DNA from: LW23 sp041287705
GTDB lineage: Bacteria; Verrucomicrobiota; Verrucomicrobiia; Methylacidiphilales; UBA1321
Assembly: GCA_041287705.1 (NCBI GenBank)
Contig: JBGGNE010000558.1
Coordinates: forward strand, 1 to 7,428
Direction of reading: 5' to 3'
DNA: 7,428 nucleotides
The translations under genes were made by a program, and so were the position numbers. The notes beneath the pieces were generated by a model. It was not told where the DNA came from. It made no database searches and saw only the letters and a list, made by a program, of their open reading frames with translations. Within the stretch, counting starts at the first letter, position 1. Each line of letters starts with the position of its first letter. Shown here piece by piece: positions 1 through 5,550 of the stretch.

Positions 1-705
1 ACCGGCGCCTCCAAAGGAATCGGAGCCGCCATCGCCCGTACGCTTGCGGCCCACGGCGCCGCGGTTGCCGTCAACTATTCCTCCAGCCGCGAAGCTGCGG
101 AAAAGGTGGTGGCGGGCATCACCGCCGCAGGCGGCAAAGCCTTTGCCGTTGGCGGCGACGTAACCAAGAAAGCCGACATCGAGGCCATCTTCGCCAAAAG
201 TAAGGAGGTGCTGGGGCGGCTGGACATCCTGGTCAATAACGCAGGCATTTACGCTCCCACGCCGATCGGCGCGATTACCGAGGAAGCCTTTCACCGGCAC
301 TTTAACCTCAATGTCCTGGGCGTTCTCCTGGCATCCCAGGAGGCCGTGAAGTATTTCTCGACCGAGGGCGGTGTGATCGTCAACGTCAGCTCCGTGGTCG
401 CCGCGTTCTGCCCGCCCGGGCTCTCTGTCTACAACGCCACCAAAGGCGCCGTGGATTCCATAACCCGCACTTTTGCGCGCGAGCTCGCCGGACGCAACAT
501 TCGCGTCAATTCCGTCAATCCCGGCCTCATCGCCACCGAAGGAACACACGCAGCCGGCTTCGCCAAACCCAACACTGAGGAGTCGTCCGCTCTCGGCCTT
601 ATCGGCGAGCCAGCCGCGATCGCGGATATCGTCGCCTTCCTGGCTTCCCCGGATTCACGCTGGATCAACGGTCAGGTGCACTATGCGACCGGCGATCTCC
701 TGTAG
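1..705 (+). CDS. Short-chain dehydrogenase/reductase (SDR), 5' end missing
   Basis: This is a classical SDR oxidoreductase, probably cytoplasmic and NADP(H)-dependent; the substrate cannot be told. The frame is open from base 1, giving 234 visible residues ending in TAG. The first visible residues are the nucleotide-binding TGASKGIG loop (1-8), so only a short N-terminus, probably under about 20 residues, lies off the window. Other signatures are D53 of the GGDVT segment, NNAG at 79-82, and the catalytic tetrad N104, S131, Y144 and K148 (YNATK), with the usual 13-residue Ser-Tyr spacing. The second strand ends in VNYSSSR rather than an acidic residue, which in FabG-like enzymes favours NADP(H). 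The GTG at 106 is not the start, because it would remove the Rossmann loop. The C-terminus (INGQVHYATGDLL) departs from the common TGG ending. FabG-like reductase or glucose 1-dehydrogenase-like labels are possible. The family call is secure; the function is not. It converges with the transpeptidase gene. Confidence 0.95.
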   Translation, partial: TGASKGIGAAIARTLAAHGAAVAVNYSSSREAAEKVVAGITAAGGKAFAVGGDVTKKADIEAIFAKSKEVLGRLDILVNNAGIYAPTPIGAITEEAFHRHFNLNVLGVLLASQEAVKYFSTEGGVIVNVSSVVAAFCPPGLSVYNATKGAVDSITRTFARELAGRNIRVNSVNPGLIATEGTHAAGFAKPNTEESSALGLIGEPAAIADIVAFLASPDSRWINGQVHYATGDLL

Positions 706-779
706 GCCATCGTTCTGATCTTGATGCACAATAAGCGTTACCTCCTCTGCTCAGGGCTCCGAGGGATAGAGGTGACCCA

Positions 780-1010
780 GTCAGGATAAGACCTGGAAAT
801 GTCTGGTTATCATCGTTAAGGTAAAAGCCTTGCACTGGGACATCGCGCTGACGCATCCACTCTGCGCGCGCGATGTTTTGGTGCTCTTGCGAAGCTGAAT
901 CCAAAGCCCGACGGTGAGTGGGGAAGACCGCTTGCCGTGAATTCCCACCCGTTGTCATCGCGGAGAAGGGTAAAAAGAGGCCGCTCATTCGTTAGCAGGG
1001 CGCAGGCCAA
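780..1010 (-). pseudogene. Possible frameshifted remnant of a small protein gene
   Basis: No intact gene is evident between 706 and 1019. On the minus strand, two adjacent frames carry protein-like sequence that reads as one small protein if a single frameshift near 922-936 is allowed. The upstream frame gives RPLFTLLRDDNGWEFTASG; the downstream frame gives a stretch beginning FPTHRRALDSASQEH and running through RAEWMRQRDVPVQGFYLNDD. The combined product, about 70-75 residues, recalls small DUF2188-like proteins (a strand with a Trp, an Arg/Ala-rich helix, a final strand). That likeness is an impression, not a search result. Neither frame has a good start, third-position GC in the second frame is only about half, and the second frame runs on into the end of the SDR gene. 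A terminator-like hairpin also lies in the upstream part. It may instead be plain noncoding sequence, or an intact gene with a sequencing error. Confidence 0.25.
972..1008 (-). terminator. Possible intrinsic terminator after the L,D-transpeptidase gene
   Basis: Read on the minus strand just after the transpeptidase stop, a short stem pairs GGCC plus GC (1008-1005 and 1003-1002, with one bulged T) with GCGGCC (984-979). The loop is 17 nt and is followed by TCTTTTT (978-972). Position and U-tract fit a rho-independent terminator. The stem is only six pairs with a bulge, so strength is uncertain. Confidence 0.4.
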
Positions 1011-1019
1011 TCGCAGACG

Positions 1020-1718
1020 CTAATAAGTCACTCGTACCGGTGTTCCGTACGGGGCGTTTTCGTAGAAGATTCGGGCAGCTTCATAGGGAAGACGGACGCA
1101 GCCGTGGCTGGCGGGGTAGCCGGGCAGATAGCCGGCATGCATACCCACGCCGCCGTAGAAGCGCAGGAAATAAGGCATGGAAGCGCCTACGTAGCGGGTG
1201 CCTGACGGCTGATAATCCGTGCGGCTGTTCACATTGCCGACGACCGTGTTGCCGCTGTAGTCGACATACGAGCCGTAGATTGACGAGCGGTGATTTGGGC
1301 TCTTCTGTACGATGGAATAGCTGCCTGGCTGTGTGCCATATCCTTCGCGTCCAGTGGAAACTTCGGTCTCGCCCACCAGCTTGCCGCCTTTAAAGAAGCG
1401 CGCCTTCTGCTCAGAAAGACTGATAATGATACGAGGGGAGCCCGCGACTCCATCGCCCTGCCACCACCAGTTGCGCTCCTGGGGACCGCGGTCGCCACCT
1501 TCGCGGTCGACAGGTACGCGGCGCCACTGACCGTCTGCTGTCGTGATAATGCGGGAGCGGCCAATGACAACATCATCATCCACGGGCAGGGAGGCGCACC
1601 CGGTAAAAGTAAGCATCAGGGCCATCAGCCCGGCCCATGCTGCGGTACGACACAGGAGAGCGCGCAGGCTCGGCGGGGCAACGTCAGCAGCAGCAGCGGC
1701 GGCAGTAGGGGAAGGCAT
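1020..1718 (-). CDS. L,D-transpeptidase (YkuD domain), putative lipoprotein
   Basis: Family members form 3-3 cross-links in peptidoglycan or attach proteins to it, acting in the periplasm through a catalytic cysteine. From the ATG at 1718 the protein has 232 residues. The N-terminus carries an Ala run (6-11), a short Arg-containing segment and a hydrophobic stretch (about 25-40) ending in FTGC at Cys41. This resembles a lipobox, although Phe at -3 is unusual, so a lipoprotein is inferred. The C-terminal YkuD domain spans roughly 95-232. It holds His194 and the signature SHGCVRLP with His205 and the nucleophile Cys207. The frame stays open upstream to a GTG at 1838, but that extension is Pro/Ser-rich and would bury the signal sequence. 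No purine-rich ribosome site precedes the ATG; the leader there is almost all pyrimidine. The gene follows the Bat-type operon in the same direction after a gap of 325 nt, so it is probably transcribed separately. The enzyme call is very secure; the start is less so. Confidence 0.93.
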   Translation of the reverse strand: MPSPTAAAAAADVAPPSLRALLCRTAAWAGLMALMLTFTGCASLPVDDDVVIGRSRIITTADGQWRRVPVDREGGDRGPQERNWWWQGDGVAGSPRIIISLSEQKARFFKGGKLVGETEVSTGREGYGTQPGSYSIVQKSPNHRSSIYGSYVDYSGNTVVGNVNSRTDYQPSGTRYVGASMPYFLRFYGGVGMHAGYLPGYPASHGCVRLPYEAARIFYENAPYGTPVRVTY

Positions 1719-1731
1719 GGGACGGCAGGAT

Positions 1732-1767
1732 GAAAGGGAAGGGGTGAAGCGAAGGAGGAGGGGAGGG
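1732..1767 (-). other. Polypyrimidine leader tract before the transpeptidase start
   Basis: The transpeptidase strand is almost pure C/T over 36 nt (purine-only on the other strand apart from T1745 and C1750), ending 13 nt before the ATG at 1718. It takes the place where a Shine-Dalgarno sequence would sit and offers none. This suggests a start that does not depend on the anti-Shine-Dalgarno sequence, or a start placed elsewhere. Confidence 0.5.
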
Positions 1768-1792
1768 TGGGTGCCTGGCAAAAAGGTTAGGT

Positions 1793-1819
1793 GGCCGGAA
1801 TGGGAGAAGCATTCCGGCC
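1793..1819 (-). promoter_or_regulatory. Perfect 10-bp hairpin in the transpeptidase leader
   Basis: GGCCGGAATG (1793-1802) and its exact reverse complement CATTCCGGCC (1810-1819) flank a 7-nt loop. On the minus strand the hairpin is followed 7 nt later by a run of five T (1785-1781). It lies about 75 nt upstream of the chosen ATG, inside the likely leader. It could be an RNA hairpin (attenuator or stabiliser), a late terminator for the Bat-type operon, or a DNA operator. The pairing is seen directly; the role is inferred. Confidence 0.5.
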
Positions 1820-1968
1820 GGGGAGAGGATGGAAGCACCCGCCGCCTTCCTCAACCCATGAACCTGACGCTCTTACATACGTGTCTTGCGAAAGAAAGGC
1901 ACCCCTTTTTTCACAAAATCCGCGTTTCCCCCGCACATTACCCGTTTGGACCGCTGATTCACCCGGAT

Positions 1969-1986
1969 TTGTACATATTTGTACAA
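1969..1986. promoter_or_regulatory. Operator-like dyad TTGTACA-N4-TGTACAA
   Basis: Two perfect 7-nt arms (1969-1975 and 1980-1986) flank the spacer TATT. The same bases also form a direct repeat of TTTGTACA with a 10-bp period (1968-1975, 1978-1985), about one helical turn. It sits in the gap upstream of the transpeptidase gene. The TACA/TGTA half-sites recall BlaI/MecI/CopY-type operators, but those have a 2-bp spacer, so the regulator is unknown. Confidence 0.45.
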
Positions 1987-2043
1987 TAACCGGCGGCGCA
2001 AATCCCTCAGGCTTCGCGCTTTCCACAAGTGCCCCGCTTCGTG

Positions 2044-4506
2044 TTACCAGTCGCGATAATTGCCGTCCGTTGCCGGGGGCATATCGCCGATGGGGAAGCG
2101 CTGCTCCTCGTCCTTAAGCGAGTCGAGCAGGTCCTGGGCTTCTTTCTTGCTCATGCTTCCAGGCTCGGGCTGCTTGTCGTCCTGATCCGGCTGCGCGGCC
2201 TTGGCGGGTTTCGCTTCGCCTTTGCCTGGCTCGGGTTTGTCCTGACCCTGATCGCCGGGCTGATCGCCATGAGCCTGCGGTTGCTGAGGCTGCTCATTGG
2301 CAGGCTGCTTGTCCTGCCCGGAATCTCCCTGATTGGCCTGCTGACCGCCTTTATCCTTTTTATCGTTCGGCTGCTGACCTTTGCCCTGGCCTTTGTCGCC
2401 CTTGTCTTCGCCTTTGTTGCCTTGATTTTGTTGTTGTTTGCCGGATTCGTCCTTCTGGTCGCCCTGGCCGCCCTTTCCCTTTTGTTCCTTGTTGGGATCT
2501 TCGCCCTGCTGGCCGTCCTGCTTCTTGTCATCGCCTTCGCCGTTGCCGCCACCTTCTTTGCTGTCTTTCTTACCTTCGCCCTGTCCGGACTGATCCTTGT
2601 CATTGCCCTTGCCACCGTCGCCGCCCTTGTCGTCTTTCTTCTCGTCGTCCTTATCCTTCTTCTGATCTTTATCCTTGTCCATATCTTTGTCCTTCTTGTT
2701 ATCTTTCTTATCGTCTTTCTTCTGCTGTTGCTTCAGGCGATCCAGTCGTTGTTTAACAAAGTCACGGTTGAACTTGGCGTCAGCATCCCTGGGATTCAGC
2801 TTCAGGGCAGAATCGTATTGCTTAACGGACTTCTCCCAGGCCTCGATAGTTTTATCCGGAGCAAGCTGTTCCGTAGGTTCACCTACGCGAAACAAGGTAT
2901 TGCCCATGTTATAATAGGCGCGCTGCTGAAGTCCCAGATCGCTCGTATGCATGGCTCCGTCAAAAGCCATAGCCGCCGTTTCATAGTCCTGCGATTTGTA
3001 GGCAGCGGCGCCTATATTAAAAGCCATTTCCGGCGTGGGATTGGCTTCCAGCGATGACTTGTATTGATCCAGCGCGTCCTTGAATTTGCCTTCCTTATAA
3101 GCCTGCTCCGCCTTCTGAGGGGAGCCTCCTTTGGTGCCGGTAGCTGCTTTCAGCCTGGAACCGATTTCGGGCGATTTTTGATCCAGCTTCTTTGTCGGCT
3201 CCAGACGCGGAGCGCCGTCGGTCGAAGAGCTGTCGTCCTGTGCAAACACGCGGGCGGCACCCATAGAGAGCAATGCCACGGAAAGAAGCAGCGCCATCCA
3301 TGCCTGGGTGCGCGACATGGTCGCTGGACGCATACGGCCACCAGTCCCGGCGGGGGGCGTGTAGGGCGGGGATGTTGCAGGCGGCGCTGAAGATGGAGCC
3401 GTGCCAGTTGCAGGAGCGTTGGCTTTACGTATACCACCCTTGTTGCTACTGGCGCGACGCCGACCCTTTTGGGGCGGGCCTTCGGGTTCACGGTGCGAGC
3501 TGAGTTTGCGGTTGCTCAACATATATTCCACAATAAAGCAGACGAGGGCCAGCATGAGAGGGTACTGGAAGTATTCTTCGTACACCCGCTCCTTGCGTTT
3601 GGAGAGTTCCTGTTTTGGCAGCGGCTCCAGATATTTTGTGTAGATCTTTTGCAGATCGCCAACACCGCCCAGAGGCATGTAGACGCCGCCGGTTGCATCG
3701 GCAATGGCGGTCAGCGTCGTTTCATCCAGGCGCGACCTTACGGGATTACCAGTAGTCGGATCTTTCACCAGCGTCAACTGGCCCATGTCGTCGACCTGCT
3801 GAATATTTTCACCCGCGGCCGTACCCACACCGATTGTATAGATGCGCAGACCTTTGGCGGCTGCGTTCTTGGCGTCTTCCAGCGCACGCCCGGCGAGATC
3901 TTCACCATCCGTGATCAGGATGAGAATCTTGTAGTTGGAGCTTCCCGGCATCGACTGAAAAGCGGCCAGGGCTTCGCGAATCGCCGCGCCGATATCGGTG
4001 CCGCCTTTGGGAATGATGGAGGTATCCAGCACATTGAGTGCATCGCGAAAATTATCGAAGTCCAGCGTAAGGGGGCACTGAAGGAAGGGAGCGCCGGCAA
4101 ACGCGATCAGACCCACGCGATCGCCTCCAACGGAGTTGAGCAGATCGTTTACCGCCAGCTTGGCGCGCGTCAGCCGGTTGGGCTTAACATCGTCCGCCAT
4201 CATGCTTTTGGAGGTATCGATGGCGATCATCATATCAATGCCGCGCCGCACGCGATCCTTCATAACACCGGGAACGCGCGGGCGTGCCATTGCCACGAAA
4301 AGAAGCGCGATGCCCAGCAGCAGGAGAACCATCTTAAAGCGACGACGCTCCGGCGAAACGCTGGAGGTAAGAGCCTGGATCAGATGAGGTGCCAGGAATT
4401 TCTGCAGGGCGCCTTTGCGCGATGCGGAAGCGCGATAAAACAGTATGGCCAGGACAATAACCACGGCAGCGCCAGCCCAAAGCCAGTACGTATACTCAAA
4501 TTCCAT
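2044..4506 (-). CDS. batB: BatB-type VWA membrane protein fused to a BatC-type TPR protein
   Basis: At 820 aa this is about twice the usual length, because two Bat-operon proteins share one frame. Part one (1-391) is BatB-like: membrane helices at about 8-24 and 59-75, then a VWA domain (about 90-290) with an intact metal site (D97-x-S99-x-S101, T170, D200 in LITDGED), and a third helix at about 314-331. A basic then Pro/Ala-rich linker follows (332-391). Part two begins with a signal-peptide-like segment (397-422), then TPR-type helices at about 463-590 (including a KEGKFKDALDQYKSSLEANP unit and a PRDADAKFN end), a K/D/Q/G tail (592-783), and a final helix, KKEAQDLLDSLKDEE. The VWA and TPR parts are expected in the periplasm, as scaffolds for other Bat proteins. 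The start lies 39 nt after batA, with no clear ribosome site. The open frame is certain; whether the product stays fused or is also initiated internally is unresolved. Confidence 0.9.
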   Translation of the reverse strand: MEFEYTYWLWAGAAVVIVLAILFYRASASRKGALQKFLAPHLIQALTSSVSPERRRFKMVLLLLGIALLFVAMARPRVPGVMKDRVRRGIDMMIAIDTSKSMMADDVKPNRLTRAKLAVNDLLNSVGGDRVGLIAFAGAPFLQCPLTLDFDNFRDALNVLDTSIIPKGGTDIGAAIREALAAFQSMPGSSNYKILILITDGEDLAGRALEDAKNAAAKGLRIYTIGVGTAAGENIQQVDDMGQLTLVKDPTTGNPVRSRLDETTLTAIADATGGVYMPLGGVGDLQKIYTKYLEPLPKQELSKRKERVYEEYFQYPLMLALVCFIVEYMLSNRKLSSHREPEGPPQKGRRRASSNKGGIRKANAPATGTAPSSAPPATSPPYTPPAGTGGRMRPATMSRTQAWMALLLSVALLSMGAARVFAQDDSSSTDGAPRLEPTKKLDQKSPEIGSRLKAATGTKGGSPQKAEQAYKEGKFKDALDQYKSSLEANPTPEMAFNIGAAAYKSQDYETAAMAFDGAMHTSDLGLQQRAYYNMGNTLFRVGEPTEQLAPDKTIEAWEKSVKQYDSALKLNPRDADAKFNRDFVKQRLDRLKQQQKKDDKKDNKKDKDMDKDKDQKKDKDDEKKDDKGGDGGKGNDKDQSGQGEGKKDSKEGGGNGEGDDKKQDGQQGEDPNKEQKGKGGQGDQKDESGKQQQNQGNKGEDKGDKGQGKGQQPNDKKDKGGQQANQGDSGQDKQPANEQPQQPQAHGDQPGDQGQDKPEPGKGEAKPAKAAQPDQDDKQPEPGSMSKKEAQDLLDSLKDEEQRFPIGDMPPATDGNYRDW
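2158..2733 (-). repeat. Low-complexity K/D/Q/G-coding tract in the TPR part
   Basis: Codons 592-783 of the BatB-BatC protein use almost only Lys, Asp, Gln, Gly, Glu, Asn, Ser, Pro and Ala. There is no Ile, Leu, Val, Phe, Tyr, Trp, Cys, Thr or Arg, one Met and one His. The first part is K/D-rich and the end Q/P/G-rich. Such tails are common in BatC-type TPR proteins and are expected to be disordered. Read on the opposite strand, the tract gives a false, extremely hydrophobic frame. Confidence 0.85.
3241..3333 (-). other. Internal signal-peptide-like segment and possible second start
   Basis: Two ATG codons (3333 and 3318) precede a basic stretch (MSRTQ), a hydrophobic core (AWMALLLSVALLSMGA) and a signal-peptidase-like site, VFA before QDD. 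This is how a free BatC-type protein would begin. A weak GGTGG lies about 5 nt before the first ATG. In the fused product the segment would be a fourth membrane helix; started here, it would export the TPR part of about 424-429 residues separately. Confidence 0.6.
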
Positions 4507-4545
4507 AGATTAAAAGCGTAGAGGAGAACTCAGTAAGAGAAGAGA

Positions 4546-5550
4546 TCAGGGAAGCTTGCGAAAACGCGTTTGTTCCAGAAAAGCTCCTGTCAGCAACAGG
4601 ATCAGTCCGGGGATGAGCGCCCATGAATAGATTTCGTCGTAATCTTCATAACGCTTCATCTTGCGTGTCGTCTTTTCCATCGTGTCAATCTGCTTGTAAA
4701 TATTGATAAGCGATTGCGCGTCGGCGGCGCGGAAGAACATGCCGCCGGTCATGGTGGCAATTCTCATCATCAGCTCTTCATCAATGGGCGACGAGATTTT
4801 TTGGTTCACTACGCGGCCGAAAGCGTCGCGCATCTGTACGGTGCCCTCATTCTGGGATCCTGCGCCGATGGTATAGACCTTGATGTTCTCTGCCTTTGCC
4901 AGTTCAGCCGCGGTAAGTGGCGTAATCTTTCCACTGTTGTTCATGCCGTCCGTCAGCAGAATCACAATCTTGCTCTTGCTCTCCTGCTTGCGCAGGCGGT
5001 TGACAGAGCTGGCCAAGCCGGAGCCAATCGCGGTGCCGTCCTCTACCAGCCGGGTCTTAAGGCGGTCCAGATTGAAGATGAGCCAGCCATGATCCAGTGT
5101 TAGCGGGCTAAGCAGGTAAGGTTTGCCGGCAAACGCCACGATGCCGATGCGATCGTCGGGGCGCGCTTTGATAAAGTCATCCACTACCTTGCGAGCCAGC
5201 GCCAGACGGCTGATGGGCGCATCGTTGAGCATGAAGTCTTCCGTCTCCATAGAGCCGGATACGTCGATTGCCAGGATAATATCAATACCGCTGGCTTCCA
5301 CTTCCTCGACAGAGTTATCGAAGCGGGGACGGGCCAGGGCAATGACGAAACAGAATACAGAGAGCAGAAGAAAGCTGGTCAGCCAGCCTCCGCGGCGATT
5401 TCGGCGGGGCGAACCCAGAAACCGGAGTGTCTCCATGCTGCTGTACTGAATGGCGGCATCCGGTCCGTTAGCGCCCCGCCATATAGCAATGATCGGGATG
5501 AGGACAAGCAGCGCCAGCAACTCGGGGTTGGCGAAGTGAAAATTGCTCAT
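4546..5550 (-). CDS. batA: BatA-type VWA domain membrane protein
   Basis: This 334-aa protein has the standard BatA layout and length: membrane helices at about 9-24 and 57-73, a VWA domain at roughly 88-290, and a third helix at 308-324 just before the basic C-terminus. The metal-ion-dependent adhesion site is complete: D96-V-S98-G-S100, T173 in DGTAIGSG, and D201 in LLTDG. The VWA domain is expected on the periplasmic face, binding a divalent cation and partner Bat proteins or clients of the MoxR chaperone. The ATG at 5550 overlaps the stop of the preceding gene (ATGA), and there is no good ribosome site, so translation is probably coupled. It shares the helix-helix-VWA-helix plan and the AFAGxPxLxxPLTLD segment with the next gene, which points to an ancient duplication. 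The symbol rests on family and order; the aerotolerance role tied to the Bat name is not proven here. Confidence 0.93.
   Translation of the reverse strand: MSNFHFANPELLALLVLIPIIAIWRGANGPDAAIQYSSMETLRFLGSPRRNRRGGWLTSFLLLSVFCFVIALARPRFDNSVEEVEASGIDIILAIDVSGSMETEDFMLNDAPISRLALARKVVDDFIKARPDDRIGIVAFAGKPYLLSPLTLDHGWLIFNLDRLKTRLVEDGTAIGSGLASSVNRLRKQESKSKIVILLTDGMNNSGKITPLTAAELAKAENIKVYTIGAGSQNEGTVQMRDAFGRVVNQKISSPIDEELMMRIATMTGGMFFRAADAQSLINIYKQIDTMEKTTRKMKRYEDYDEIYSWALIPGLILLLTGAFLEQTRFRKLP
5547..5550 (-). promoter_or_regulatory. ATGA stop/start overlap, translational coupling
   Basis: The TGA of the DUF4381-like gene (5549-5547) overlaps the ATG of batA (5550-5548). The sequence upstream (CCGATACTCCCCGTTC) has no Shine-Dalgarno motif, so batA probably depends on ribosomes finishing the upstream gene. 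Confidence 0.75.

Larger units (their letters stand above)
1719..2043. other. Gap between the Bat-type operon and the transpeptidase gene
   Basis: This 325-nt stretch has no convincing gene. Going downstream on the minus strand it holds the 18-bp dyad at 1969-1986, an A/T-rich imperfect hairpin at 1892-1911 (8-bp stem with one G-U pair on the plus-strand transcript, 4-nt loop), the perfect hairpin at 1793-1819, and a polypyrimidine tract at 1732-1767. Small open frames in it have compositions expected of noncoding DNA. No strong intrinsic terminator was found directly after the operon stop, and no convincing -35/-10 pair was found for the transpeptidase gene. Confidence 0.6.

Noticed and set aside
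1290..1733. Plus-strand frame of 147 codons opposite the transpeptidase gene
   Set aside because: It is antisense to the conserved YkuD domain, with low-complexity Ser/Gly/Arg composition at its end.
1982..1987. TACAAT as a -10 box for a plus-strand promoter
   Set aside because: The only -35-like sequence at a suitable distance (TTCACC) is weak, and no plus-strand gene lies downstream; it would only transcribe antisense to the Bat-type operon.
1787..2026. Minus-strand frame of 79 codons between the Bat-type operon and the transpeptidase gene
   Set aside because: It has no start signal and no domain-like pattern, and it runs through the dyad and both hairpins, so it is treated as noncoding.
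2029..3057. Plus-strand frame of 342 codons reading as an extremely hydrophobic multi-pass membrane protein
   Set aside because: It is the antisense of the K/D/Q/E-rich tail: complements of AAR, GAY and CAR codons read as Leu, Phe, Val and Ile. It lies wholly opposite a well-supported gene.
3469..4521. Plus-strand frame of 350 codons opposite the BatB VWA domain
   Set aside because: It is His/Gln/Arg-rich with no recognisable motif, and lies antisense to a VWA domain with intact metal-site residues. Long antisense frames are common in GC-rich genes.
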